Positions 45,876 to 54,627 of a DNA stretch of 64,000 nt are shown here, one piece after another. Where the stretch lies: the NCBI GenBank assembly GCA_035636095.1, contig DASPZU010000084.1, positions 106,668 through 170,667 on the forward strand. Direction: 5' to 3'. The notes beneath the pieces were generated by a model that worked only from the letters and a program-made list of their open reading frames with translations, was not told where the DNA came from and did no database searches. Each line of letters starts with the position of its first letter. Positions within the stretch are counted from its first letter, which is position 1. The position numbers were made by a program, and so were the translations under genes. The DNA comes from Gp7-AA10 sp035636095 (GTDB lineage: Bacteria; Acidobacteriota; Thermoanaerobaculia; Gp7-AA8).

Positions 45876-47612
45876 ATGATAATAATGCTTACGTTTCTGG
45901 CATCGGTCACCGCAATTCAAAACGTCCGGCTGTTCGACGGGAAAAAAGTCACGCCCTCCGCGACCATCGTATTCAGCGAAAGCGGAATCGCAGCCTCGGC
46001 CAAAGTGCCTGACGGAGCGACGGTCATCGACGGAACCGGCAAGACGCTGCTCCCCGGGCTGATCGACGCGCACACGCATGTCTTCCCGGGAAGCCTGGAG
46101 CGCGCACTGCGCTTCGGCGTGACGACCGAGCTCGATATGTTCACGTCGGCCGAACTGGCGCAGAAGCTGAAGGCCGAGCAGAAAAACAACGGAGCGCCGA
46201 GCCGCGCCGATCTGTACTCTGCGAATATTCTCGTCACCGTCGCGGGCGGTCACGGCAGCGAATACTTCCCGATTCCGGTCTATGCTCCCGGCTCTGATCC
46301 GCAGGCCTTCATCGACGCGCGCATCGTGGAAGGCTCCGACTACATCAAGCTGATCTACGACAACGGCAGCGCGTACGGGCTGAAGTTCAACACGCTGACG
46401 AAGTCCGATCTGGCCGCGCTGATCGCCGCTGCCCACAAGCGCGGCAATCTGGCGGTCGTCCACATCTCGACTGTGCAGGGCGCGCGCGATGCCATCGAAT
46501 CGGGCGCGGACGGTCTGGCGCACATTTTCAACGACCTCCCGCCCGATCCCGGCTTCGGCAAGTTTGTGCGCCAGCATCGCGCCTTCGTCGTACCGACATT
46601 GAGCGTCAACGAAAGCGCGAGCGGCGTTGCCAGCGGCGCATCGCTCGTGAGCGACGCTCGACTGCAGCCGTATCTCAACTTTAACGAGGCCAACGGGCTG
46701 AAGGGATCATTCCCGTCTCGAGCCGGCCGGCCTAACAACATCGACAATGCGATGTCGGCGGTGCGGCAGCTCAAAGCCGCCGGCGTACCGATTCTGGCGG
46801 GCACCGACGCACCGAATCCCGGTACGGCGCACGGCGCCAGCATGCATCGCGAGCTCGAGCTGCTGGTCAAGGCGGGACTGACTCCCATCGAGGCGCTCAC
46901 TGCTGCGACATCTGCACCCGCGGCGGCGTTCCGTCTCGCCGACCGCGGCCGCATCGCGTCCGGCCTTCGCGCCGATTTGGTTCTGGTCAACGGCGACCCT
47001 ACCTCCGACATCCTCGCCACGCGCGACATCGTCACAGTCTGGAAGGGCGGCGTCCCGTTGACGCGCAAGCCGGAGACGAAGGAGGCGCAGGCAGCGGTCG
47101 AAACTGTTCCTGCCGATCGGCTGGCGGCCGGCGTGATCAGCACCTTCGAATCAGGATCGCCCGATGTCCTGATCGGAAGTATGTGGGTGGTCTCCACCGA
47201 CAGCTTCATGGGCGGGAAGTCGACTGCCACCATGGACGTCGTCGACGGCGGAGCGAACGGCACTACCAAGTCGCTGCACATCCATACCGATACGAAGCCG
47301 GGGGCGGCCTTTCCGTGGGCGGGAGCGATGATCTTCCTCGCCTCAACGCCGATGCGCCCGGTGGATCTCTCCTCCAAGAGCGGCTTCACATTTTTCGCGA
47401 AAGGAGATGTCGAAATCCAATTGATGGCCTTCGCTGCCAGCGCCGGCCGCATCCCGCGCATGACGACCGTTCACGCGGGGCCGGAGTGGACCGAAATCTC
47501 CGTCAAATGGTCGGACTTCGGATTTGATGGCAAGGATGTTCAGGCGATTCTCTTCGGCGGTCCGCCTAGCGGCACCGCCGACTTCCGGATCGACGAATTG
47601 CGGCTGAAGTGA
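45876..47612 (+). CDS. Amidohydrolase fused to a CIA30-like domain
   Basis: 578 aa. Residues 1-410 form a metal-dependent amidohydrolase: LLPGLIDAHTHVFPG (HxH), DYIKLIYDNG with the candidate carboxylated lysine, NLAVVHISTVQGA and DGLAHIFND (His ligands), and ILAGTDAPNPG (catalytic Asp). Residues about 430-578 match CIA30/galactose-binding-like folds (GGANGTTKSLHIHTDTK, GAMIFLASTP, VQAILFGGPPSGTADFRIDE). CIA30 proteins include a complex I assembly factor, but here the domain is more likely a carbohydrate or substrate module. The N-terminus could be a short signal peptide. It lies 2 bp after the permease. Confidence 0.82.
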   Translation: MIIMLTFLASVTAIQNVRLFDGKKVTPSATIVFSESGIAASAKVPDGATVIDGTGKTLLPGLIDAHTHVFPGSLERALRFGVTTELDMFTSAELAQKLKAEQKNNGAPSRADLYSANILVTVAGGHGSEYFPIPVYAPGSDPQAFIDARIVEGSDYIKLIYDNGSAYGLKFNTLTKSDLAALIAAAHKRGNLAVVHISTVQGARDAIESGADGLAHIFNDLPPDPGFGKFVRQHRAFVVPTLSVNESASGVASGASLVSDARLQPYLNFNEANGLKGSFPSRAGRPNNIDNAMSAVRQLKAAGVPILAGTDAPNPGTAHGASMHRELELLVKAGLTPIEALTAATSAPAAAFRLADRGRIASGLRADLVLVNGDPTSDILATRDIVTVWKGGVPLTRKPETKEAQAAVETVPADRLAAGVISTFESGSPDVLIGSMWVVSTDSFMGGKSTATMDVVDGGANGTTKSLHIHTDTKPGAAFPWAGAMIFLASTPMRPVDLSSKSGFTFFAKGDVEIQLMAFAASAGRIPRMTTVHAGPEWTEISVKWSDFGFDGKDVQAILFGGPPSGTADFRIDELRLK

Positions 47613-47648
47613 CGCATCGTCATCCTGACGTGGAGGACAATAGAGACC

Positions 47649-48734
47649 ATGCCGGCGACCCACAGCAAGACGCAAGGGTGGATCACCTACGTCTGGCTCG
47701 TTTATCTCGCATTCTTCATCGTTTCTCCGGCGATGAAGCCGCACGCCAGCGTCGCGGAATGGATCTCCACCGCGGCTGCGCTGGTGGTGTTTTTGGCGTT
47801 GTACTTTCGCGGCTATCGCGTCGCCGGCCGCGACCTCTACCTGGTCATCGCCGGAATCACCTTGCTCGGCCTGATCTACTATCCATTCAATCCCGGCGCG
47901 GGCACGTTCTTCATCTACGCCGCTGCATTTGCCGGCTACACCAGCTCCGGACGCCAGGCGGTTCGCGCGATTCTGGTCATCGAGCTCCTTCTTTGCGCCG
48001 AGAGCCTGTACTTCAAAATCGAACCGTACAACGCGGTGTGGCCGATCATCTTCACAGCGCTGATCGGCGCGGTGACCGCGCACTACAGTCAGGTCGACCG
48101 CTCGAACCAGCGCCTGCGTCTCGCGCACGAAGAAATCGAGCGACTCGCGAAGGTCGCCGAGCGCGAGCGCATCGCCCGCGACCTCCACGATCTCCTCGGC
48201 CACACGTTGTCGCTGATCATCCTGAAGTCGGAGCTGGCCTCGAAGCTGGCCGACCGCGATCCGCAGCGCGCTCGCGATGAGATTCGCGACGTCGAGCGCA
48301 TCTCCCGCGACGCGTTGAGCCAGGTGCGGCAGGCAGTGGGCGGATATCGCAGCGGCAGCCTGACCAGCGAGATCGATGGAGCGAAAGAAATGTTGAGGGC
48401 CGCGTCGATCGATTGCGCAACCGACATCGCGGAGATCTCGCTCGCGCCGTCGCAGGAAGCGATCCTCTCGCTGGCGGTGCGCGAGGCCGTGACCAACGTC
48501 GTCCGCCACTCCGGGGCCGCGCATTGCACGATTCGCCTCGGTCGAGGTGACCGCGAGCTTCGGCTGACGATCTCCGACGATGGGCGGGGCAGTACCGATG
48601 CCGAGGGCTTCGGGCTGACTGGAATGCGCGAGCGGATCGCCGCGCTGGGTGGAACCCTCAATCGCGACACTTCGCACGGAATGATCCTGACCATCGCGCT
48701 GCCGCTCGATCGCGCCATGGAGCGCTCTGCGTGA
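47649..48734 (+). CDS. Sensor histidine kinase, DesK/NarX type
   Basis: 361 aa. Residues 10-145 hold five to six membrane helices without a large sensor domain, as in DesK. HisKA_3 block: RERIARDLHDLLGHTLSLII with His180. N-box: VREAVTNVVRHSGAAHCTIR. G-box: DDGRGSTDAEGFGLTGMRER. It should sense a membrane or intramembrane signal and phosphorylate the response regulator encoded next, with which it overlaps by 4 bp. Confidence 0.92.
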   Translation: MPATHSKTQGWITYVWLVYLAFFIVSPAMKPHASVAEWISTAAALVVFLALYFRGYRVAGRDLYLVIAGITLLGLIYYPFNPGAGTFFIYAAAFAGYTSSGRQAVRAILVIELLLCAESLYFKIEPYNAVWPIIFTALIGAVTAHYSQVDRSNQRLRLAHEEIERLAKVAERERIARDLHDLLGHTLSLIILKSELASKLADRDPQRARDEIRDVERISRDALSQVRQAVGGYRSGSLTSEIDGAKEMLRAASIDCATDIAEISLAPSQEAILSLAVREAVTNVVRHSGAAHCTIRLGRGDRELRLTISDDGRGSTDAEGFGLTGMRERIAALGGTLNRDTSHGMILTIALPLDRAMERSA

Positions 48735-49333
48735 TCCGCGTCGTCGTTGCCGAGGATCAGGCCATGCTCCTCGGCGCGCTGGCGGCGTTGCTCGATATCG
48801 AAAACGACATCGAAGTCATCGCGCGTGCGCGAGACGGCGAAGAGGCGCTGGCTGTAACCCGCCGCGAACGGCCGGACGTTCTGCTCACTGACATTGAAAT
48901 GCCGAAGATGACTGGGCTCGAGCTGGCAGCCGCCGTGCGGCAGGAACAGCTTCCGACGCGCGTGATCATCCTGACCACCTTCGCGCGCTCCGGCTATCTG
49001 CGTCGCGCTCTCGATGCCGGAGCCTCGGGATATCTGCTGAAGGACTCGCCGGCCGAGCAGTTGGCAAACGCGATCCGGCGCGTGCACGCCGGCGGCCGCG
49101 CCATCGACCCGGAGCTGGCCGCCGAGGCGTGGAGCGAGCCCGATCCGCTGACCGATCGCGAGCGCCAGGTCCTGCGCATGGCGGCGGAAGGAAAGAGCGG
49201 CGGCGAAATCGCCACCGCTCTGAATTTATCGGACGGAACCGTGCGCAACTACCTGTCGGAGGCCATCAGCAAACTCGGCGCGCAGAACCGCATCGAGGCG
49301 GCCCGCATCGCGCGCGAACGGGGGTGGCTGTAA
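48731..49333 (+). CDS. NarL/DesR-type response regulator
   Basis: 200 aa from GTG 48731. Receiver domain: VVVAEDQAMLLGALAALLDI, phosphoacceptor Asp54 in VLLTDIEMPKMTGLEL, and LLKDSPAEQL with the conserved Lys. A LuxR-type HTH follows (LTDRERQVLRMAAEGKSGGE, LSDGTVRNYLSEAISKLG). It is the cognate partner of the preceding kinase and may control the ABC exporter operon through the palindrome at 44181-44198. Confidence 0.93.
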   Translation: MIRVVVAEDQAMLLGALAALLDIENDIEVIARARDGEEALAVTRRERPDVLLTDIEMPKMTGLELAAAVRQEQLPTRVIILTTFARSGYLRRALDAGASGYLLKDSPAEQLANAIRRVHAGGRAIDPELAAEAWSEPDPLTDRERQVLRMAAEGKSGGEIATALNLSDGTVRNYLSEAISKLGAQNRIEAARIARERGWL

Positions 49334-49546
49334 GGTCCAGCATGCGGCGCCGCGACACCTCCAGCAGCCACGTTACGTGATCACTTGCGCTCTGCGCGGT
49401 CAGCGCAGGCATTGAGCTCGCTCACGAGCTTCTCAAGAGGCGCACGATGGATGCGGGCCGCCCAGCTCAGCGGTTTGCTCCTGCGTCTCTGTTACGTAGC
49501 GCGTCGTGTAGCACACTGGATAGCGCGGGACCCCGCAGCCGCAGAG
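49334..49546. other. Degenerate 213-bp spacer with gene-tail remnants
   Basis: No intact gene. On the minus strand a short open stretch ending at TGA 49381-49383 reads PLSWAARIHRAPLEKLVSEL and then NACADRAERK. It looks like the C-terminus of a lost protein and is cut by a TAA upstream. On the plus strand the region ends in the yjbQ-like tail described separately. Confidence 0.4.
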
Positions 49547-49569
49547 TCACGGTGTACGTGAACGATTGA
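49528..49569 (+). pseudogene. Remnant of a second yjbQ gene (last 13 codons and stop)
   Basis: The frame reads GPRSRRVTVYVND and a TGA. The intact yjbQ ends GPRSRKVTVYVND; the 42 bp match at 36 positions, and several differences are silent third-base changes. There is no yjbQ sequence upstream. The remnant overlaps the 3' end of the opposite-strand D-aminoacylase gene. Confidence 0.7.
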
Positions 49570-51139
49570 ACGACGGCCCGCGCAGCACGCGACCCGGCCG
49601 TGCATCCGTCACTTTTCCGTCGTCGATGATGAAGACGCCGTTGACGATGACGTACGAGACGCCGACGGCATATTGATGCGGCTGCGCGAAGGTCGCCTTA
49701 TCGGCGACGGTGTTCGGATCGAAGATCACGATGTCGGCTTTCATCCCCGGCCGAAGCAGTCCGCGATCGGTCAATCCAACCCGCGCCGCCGGCATCGATG
49801 ACATTTTGCGGACGGCTTCTTCCAGCGACAGCAGCTTCTTTTCGCGGACGTAGACGCCCAGGATGCGCGCGAAGGTCCCGTAGCTGCGAGGGTGCGGAGC
49901 GGCCTTGCCGAAGATGGGGACTTCGCCATCCGAGGCGATCATGGTCGCGGGATGCACGAGGATGCGCTGCAGGTCGTCCTCGGAGATGGCGTGGAAGATG
50001 CCCGACACGCTCCCCTTCTCGATCATGTCGAGCGCGACGTCGGCGGCGTTCTCGACGGTCGGCTCGAGTCCGCGGGCGCGCGTGATCTCAGCAAGATTTT
50101 TTCCGGCCAGCGAGGGATCGAATGACGTCGACGCGATCTGAATGTTTTTCGGATCGCCGCCGCCGCGCTCGTGGCGAATCTTGTCGATGGCGACCTCGCG
50201 GATCTTCGCGCGCTGCGCCGGATCGCGCAGCCGCCCCACCATCTGGTCGCGCGACCCTTCCTGCGCCCATTTCGGAAAAATCGCGGCGGCCAGCGACGTG
50301 CTCGACGCGGTGTAAGGATATTGATCGATGGTGGCGTCGACGCCGCGCGCTCGCGCCTGGTCGATGAGCCGGAGCGTTTCCACGCTCTTGCCCCAATTAT
50401 CGACGCCGATGATTTTGTGATGCGTGACCTGCGTCGGCAGGTGGCCTTCTTCGCCGATGCGGATCGTCTCGCGCACGCTGTCGACCACGTGCGCCGCCTC
50501 GTCGCGCATGTGCGATTGGTGGATGCCACCCATCTCCCCCGCCACGCGCGCCAGCTCGATGACCTCCTCCGTTGGCGTGAACGTTCCCGGAACGTAGAAC
50601 AGGCCGGTGCTGAGTCCGAACGCCCCGTCGCGCATCGCCTCTCTCACCAGCGATTGCATCTTCTCGATTTCCTCGGCGGTGGCCTTGCGATCGACATTGC
50701 CGATCACGGCCTCGCGCACGCTCCCCTGACCGACGAAGGTGGCGAAATTCGGCGAGGTCTTCAGCTTCTCGACGCGATCGAGAAAATCGCGAATGGGCAG
50801 CGGCGACGATCCGTCCGGACCTTCGAAGATCGTGGTGACTCCCTGACGGATGTAGTTTTCGGCAGTGGGAACATCCGTGATCCCGCGGCGAGAGTGCGTG
50901 TGCAGATCGATGAATCCCGGCGCCACCACCCGGCCGCCGGCGTCGATGACGCGTGAGGCCGTGCCGTCAATTCGCGGTGCAATGGCAACGATGCTGTCGC
51001 CACGAACCGCGATAGCGCCGCGAAACCATGGCGTTCCCGCGCCGTCGACGATCCGCGCATTGCGAATCAGGATGTCGTAGTCGGCAGCCTGGACGCCGGC
51101 AACACTCAGAACAATTGCGAGTAGAGCTCGGCCGATCAT
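49547..51139 (-). CDS. N-acyl-D-amino-acid deacylase family amidohydrolase, probably secreted
   Basis: 530 aa with an N-terminal signal-like segment (MIGRALLAIVLSVAGVQA). Family blocks: APGFIDLHTHSRRG (HxH), GAFGLSTGLFYVPG, GGIHQSHMRDEAAHV and VTHHKIIGVDNWGKS (His ligands), and TMIASDGEVPIFGKAAPHPR (catalytic Asp). In well-studied D-aminoacylases a cysteine in an NCG motif bridges the metals. The equivalent here reads FEGPDGSSP (around residues 105-113), with no Cys. Likely substrates are N-acyl-D-amino acids or D-peptides from peptidoglycan turnover. The last residues overlap the fossil yjbQ tail. Confidence 0.85.
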   Translation of the reverse strand: MIGRALLAIVLSVAGVQAADYDILIRNARIVDGAGTPWFRGAIAVRGDSIVAIAPRIDGTASRVIDAGGRVVAPGFIDLHTHSRRGITDVPTAENYIRQGVTTIFEGPDGSSPLPIRDFLDRVEKLKTSPNFATFVGQGSVREAVIGNVDRKATAEEIEKMQSLVREAMRDGAFGLSTGLFYVPGTFTPTEEVIELARVAGEMGGIHQSHMRDEAAHVVDSVRETIRIGEEGHLPTQVTHHKIIGVDNWGKSVETLRLIDQARARGVDATIDQYPYTASSTSLAAAIFPKWAQEGSRDQMVGRLRDPAQRAKIREVAIDKIRHERGGGDPKNIQIASTSFDPSLAGKNLAEITRARGLEPTVENAADVALDMIEKGSVSGIFHAISEDDLQRILVHPATMIASDGEVPIFGKAAPHPRSYGTFARILGVYVREKKLLSLEEAVRKMSSMPAARVGLTDRGLLRPGMKADIVIFDPNTVADKATFAQPHQYAVGVSYVIVNGVFIIDDGKVTDARPGRVLRGPSFNRSRTP

Positions 51140-51142
51140 CGA

Positions 51143-52015
51143 CTAAGCCATCAGCTGCTCGGTGTGTACCGTTGCCTGCTGCACAGCCTCGACGCCCGAC
51201 ATCAAGTCGTCCAATTGATGCGAGAGCTCGCGCGGTGACTGCATCGTGACGATCTGATCGGCAATGAGGTGGAAGGTGTTTTCGACCAGATCGAGCTGTC
51301 CTTGCGCCGCGTCGAGGTATTTGCGGATCTCCTGGATTTTGCCGGAGCGCTTGAGGATGATGTCCAGGTTCTTCTTCGCGATCTCGGCGCCCGCATCACC
51401 CTTCGCGAATTTCACGCGACCTTCCCACGACGCGCGCTCCTTTTCGAGCTCCTTGACATCGACGCTGTTGAGGTAGCGGTTGTATCTCGCGCAGGTGGCC
51501 GCGATCTCGATGAACGAGCGCACCAGCATGTCGCACTTCACGAGCTCATCGCGCAGCAGATCGCCGGTGAACGATGGGTTTTGCGCCGCCAGCTGATCGA
51601 TCTTCTCTTTTGCGCCCAGCAGCGCGTTGACGCGCTTCTGTTCCGGACCGCCGAGGGACGCGATCCTGGCGTCGAGCTCGCGCTGCTCCAATTCCGCGCA
51701 CAGGGCTGCCAACTTCTTGTTCCACGCCAACCTCTGCAGCGTTTTCGAATCGGGTGCGTGGAGCAACCAGATCACCTCCGCCCCGAGAGCGCCGATGGCC
51801 AGAAACGGATTGAGCGTGAGCGCCGATGCCGCCAGGGCGCAACTGAACAGCGAGAGATTGTAGGGATTCGAGAATGCAAACTTCAGGTATGGCGGATTGG
51901 CCCGCAGCTTCTCCGCGGTGACTATCTCCTTCGGTGAGTTCGGCTCTCGGGTCAGGGACCTCAGTATAATGAGCCTCCAAATTTCCGTCGATAGATGAGA
52001 GGGATGTGGCCCCAC
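51143..52015 (-). CDS. Coiled-coil protein with a membrane hairpin, unknown function
   Basis: About 290 aa. The start is unclear: GTG 52015 is used here, GTG 52036 and CTG 51964 (after a GGAGG) are alternatives. Residues about 45-85 hold two hydrophobic stretches (LSLFSCALAASALTLNPFLA, GALGAEVIWLLHA), then long charged helices (AALCAELEQRELDARIASLG, DVKELEKERASWEGRVKFAK, LDIILKRSGKIQEIRKYLDA) to the end. It is divergent from, and shares its start region with, the OmpA-fused binding protein gene, so it may belong to that system. It ends 3 bp before the D-aminoacylase start. Confidence 0.65.
   Translation of the reverse strand: MGPHPSHLSTEIWRLIILRSLTREPNSPKEIVTAEKLRANPPYLKFAFSNPYNLSLFSCALAASALTLNPFLAIGALGAEVIWLLHAPDSKTLQRLAWNKKLAALCAELEQRELDARIASLGGPEQKRVNALLGAKEKIDQLAAQNPSFTGDLLRDELVKCDMLVRSFIEIAATCARYNRYLNSVDVKELEKERASWEGRVKFAKGDAGAEIAKKNLDIILKRSGKIQEIRKYLDAAQGQLDLVENTFHLIADQIVTMQSPRELSHQLDDLMSGVEAVQQATVHTEQLMA
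51965..51970 (+). promoter_or_regulatory. TATAAT box upstream of the OmpA-fused binding protein gene
   Basis: A perfect -10 hexamer 55 bp before the start codon at 52026. No convincing -35 is present at the right distance, so it may need an activator. It lies inside the possible 5' coding region of the divergent coiled-coil gene. Confidence 0.4.
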
Positions 52016-52025
52016 CGGAGGTCCT

Positions 52026-53831
52026 ATGAAACTCACGCCTTTTGCAAAATTCTTTCTGACCGTCGTGATCCTCGGCTTTCTCGTATACGTCGGTTACAAC
52101 TACCGCGATAAACTGATCCCCGGCCGCGGCACGACCGCATCGGTCATTCCGAAGAACGTCGATCTGCCGTCGGGTCCCGACAATCCCGCCTCCGCCAACG
52201 TGAGTTACAAAACGCCCGGCTCGAGCCCGGGCTGCACCGATCAGGCGGAAGTTCGCATGAACGTGTGGGCGTGGAACGCGCAGATGGGTTTGATGGCCGC
52301 TACCGGTGGCAAGCAGGCAACCGACGGGAGCCTGATGTGCGGCGAACGCGTCAATCTCAAGCTCGTTCGCGAAGACGACAGCAACAAAATGCAGGAGAAC
52401 CTCACCGCCTTCGCGACCTCACTCCGAAACGGCAACGACAATCCGAAGGACGGCGTGCACTTCGTCGCGATCATGGGAGACGGAGCCGCCCAGTTCCTCA
52501 AGGGCCTCAACGATGTTCTCCGCACAAAGCTCGGCCCGGAGTATCAGGCCAAGATCATCGGATCGTGCGGTTATTCGCGCGGCGAGGACAAATTCATGGG
52601 TCCCGCCGAATGGAAGTCCAATCCATCGTCTTCGAAAGGCGGCGTGTGCGCCGGAGTGCTGCGCGATGGCGACTGGAACATCGCGCAGAAGTGGCTCGGA
52701 GACAACGGCCTGCGCAACAATCCGGACGAACACACCTGGGACCCCGACGCGCTCAACTGGGTGGCTGCCGACACGTATGTCGATGCCGCGAAGAAATACG
52801 TCGAAGGCTACGCCGAAGAGCGACCGGTCGTTCGCAACGGCAAACCGACCGGCGAGCGGAAGCGCATCATGGTTAATTCAGTGGTCACCTGGACGCCCGG
52901 CGACGTCACTGTTGCCGAGAAGCGAGGCGGCATCATCTCGATCGTCTCGACTCGCGAGTACAGCGCGCAGATGCCCAACGTCATCATCGGCATCGACAAA
53001 TGGATGAAGGCCAACCGCTCGACGGTCGAGCACATGCTGACCGCCACTCTGAAAGGCGGCGATGCCGTCAAAGGAAGCCGTCAGGCGCTCGAGCACGCTG
53101 CCAAGGTCAGCGCCGAGGTCTACAACGAGGAGACCGCCGACTATTGGCTGCGTTACTTCCAGCCGGTAACCCAGCGCGACAAGCAGGGCATCGAAGTCTC
53201 CCTCGGCGGTTCGTATGTCAACAATCTCGCCGACAACCTCCTCCTTTTTGGTCTAGTGCCGGGTTCGTCCGATCTTCTCTCCGCAACATACACAAAATTC
53301 GGAGATATTGATGTACAACAATACCCTAAACTAATTCCGAACTATCCGAAGATGGAAGATGCGCGCGATGCGTCCTATCTCAATGCTCTGATCGGAAGCT
53401 CGCCGCGCATGGCGGCAGCGGTGGAGGCCGAGAAGCCGAAATACGACGCTGCGGCCGCAAGCAGTCCCAAAGCCAGCGTGGTCGGCCGTCGCTCATGGGC
53501 CATCGAGTTCGACACCGGCAAGGCGACCTTCACGCCGCAGGCGGAAGCGACGCTCAACGATCTCTCGCGCGATCTCCTTGTGGCCAGCGGCACGCTCATT
53601 CAGGTCCACGGTCACACCGACAGCCAGGGGAGCGCCGACGCCAATCAACGTTTGTCGGAAGACCGCGCCTTTGCCGTCAAGCAGTGGCTGATGAACAAAT
53701 CGTCATTGAACTTCCCCTCGGAGCGGATCTCGGTGCACGCGCACGGAGCGACCAATCCGATCGCACCCAACTCGAGCACTGAAGGCCGCTCAAAGAACCG
53801 TCGCGTCGAAATCGTGCTGGTCAGCGGCTAG
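52026..53831 (+). CDS. Periplasmic substrate-binding domain fused to an OmpA peptidoglycan-binding domain
   Basis: 601 aa, strong GGAGG site. Residues 9-27 are an uncleaved-looking membrane anchor (FFLTVVILGFLVYVGYNYRD). Residues about 70-450 resemble NMT1/TauA-type binding proteins (VRMNVWAWNAQMGLMAATGG, VAIMGDGAAQFLKGLNDVL, ANRSTVEHMLTATLKGGDAV). Residues about 490-601 are an OmpA-C domain (WAIEFDTGKATFTPQAEATL, LIQVHGHTDSQGSADANQRL, EGRSKNRRVEIVLVSG). The permease and ATPase genes follow at once, so this is the receptor of an ABC importer that is also fixed to peptidoglycan. The ligand is unknown. Confidence 0.82.
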   Translation: MKLTPFAKFFLTVVILGFLVYVGYNYRDKLIPGRGTTASVIPKNVDLPSGPDNPASANVSYKTPGSSPGCTDQAEVRMNVWAWNAQMGLMAATGGKQATDGSLMCGERVNLKLVREDDSNKMQENLTAFATSLRNGNDNPKDGVHFVAIMGDGAAQFLKGLNDVLRTKLGPEYQAKIIGSCGYSRGEDKFMGPAEWKSNPSSSKGGVCAGVLRDGDWNIAQKWLGDNGLRNNPDEHTWDPDALNWVAADTYVDAAKKYVEGYAEERPVVRNGKPTGERKRIMVNSVVTWTPGDVTVAEKRGGIISIVSTREYSAQMPNVIIGIDKWMKANRSTVEHMLTATLKGGDAVKGSRQALEHAAKVSAEVYNEETADYWLRYFQPVTQRDKQGIEVSLGGSYVNNLADNLLLFGLVPGSSDLLSATYTKFGDIDVQQYPKLIPNYPKMEDARDASYLNALIGSSPRMAAAVEAEKPKYDAAAASSPKASVVGRRSWAIEFDTGKATFTPQAEATLNDLSRDLLVASGTLIQVHGHTDSQGSADANQRLSEDRAFAVKQWLMNKSSLNFPSERISVHAHGATNPIAPNSSTEGRSKNRRVEIVLVSG

Positions 53832-53832
53832 G

Positions 53833-54627
53833 GTGGCGAACAGCACCGTCGCACTGCGTCCGTTTCTTCCAAATCGCGCGATCTCGCCGGCGGTTTGGAA
53901 GATTCTGCTGATCGGCGAAGCCGCCATGGCCCTCGCGCTGTGGTGGCTCATGCCCTTCCGCATCATTCCGAAGCCGGCCGAAGTATTTCACGCTCTCGGC
54001 GACCTGTGGATGGAGGGCCTCGGCCGCGAGCTGATCATCAGCTTCACCTTGAATCTGGAAGCGCTCTTCTGGACGGTGGTCATCTCGCTCCTTCTCGCCT
54101 ATCTGACCGTCCTGCCGGCCTTCCGCCCGATCGTGGCCGCCGTGTCGAAGGGACGTTTTCTGGGGCTGATCGGCCTGACGTTGATCTTCACGCTCACGGT
54201 CGGCGGTGGTCACAGGCTCAAGCTGTCGCTGCTGGTGTTCGGCATGACGGTTTTCTTCGTGACCTCGATGGCGTCGGTGATCGCGAATCTGCCCAAGGAA
54301 AAATTCGATCATGCCCGCACCCTCGGCATGGGTGAATGGCGCGTGGTGTGGGACGTGGTCGTCCTGGGCACGGCTGACGAGGCATTCGAAGTATTGCGCC
54401 AGAACGCCGCCATCGGCTGGATGATGCTGACGATGGTCGAAGGCATATCGCGCGCCGAAGGAGGCGTGGGCGCGATGCTGCTCAATCAAAACAAACACTT
54501 CCACATCGCGGAGGTGTTCGCGATCCAGATCGTGATTCTGGTCGTCGGAATCCTGCAGGACTACGCCATCGGGGGGCTGCGGCGTGTGATCTGCCCGTAC
54601 TCCGAGCTGACTCTGGAGCGACGATGA
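53833..54627 (+). CDS. ABC importer permease, TauC/SsuC type
   Basis: 264 aa from GTG 53833, one base after the upstream stop. It has six helices. The cytoplasmic EAA-like loop is FDHARTLGMGEWRVVWDVVV, followed by a conserved NAAIGWMMLTMVEGISRAEG block typical of nitrate/sulfonate/bicarbonate permeases. The helix LIGLTLIFTLTVGGGHRLKL is unusual in its glycine run. It partners the ATPase encoded next (4-bp overlap) and the OmpA-fused receptor. Confidence 0.83.
   Translation: MANSTVALRPFLPNRAISPAVWKILLIGEAAMALALWWLMPFRIIPKPAEVFHALGDLWMEGLGRELIISFTLNLEALFWTVVISLLLAYLTVLPAFRPIVAAVSKGRFLGLIGLTLIFTLTVGGGHRLKLSLLVFGMTVFFVTSMASVIANLPKEKFDHARTLGMGEWRVVWDVVVLGTADEAFEVLRQNAAIGWMMLTMVEGISRAEGGVGAMLLNQNKHFHIAEVFAIQIVILVVGILQDYAIGGLRRVICPYSELTLERR

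Noticed and set aside
49381..49500. Possible small minus-strand gene ending at 49381
   Set aside because: Only about 36 codons between a TAA and the stop, without start codon or ribosome-binding site; kept only as a possible remnant.
53285..53345. AT-rich patch within the OmpA-fused binding protein gene
   Set aside because: The frame stays open and the residues fit the fold; one short composition dip is not enough to claim an insertion. Similar dips are at 6905-6955 and 8405-8460.
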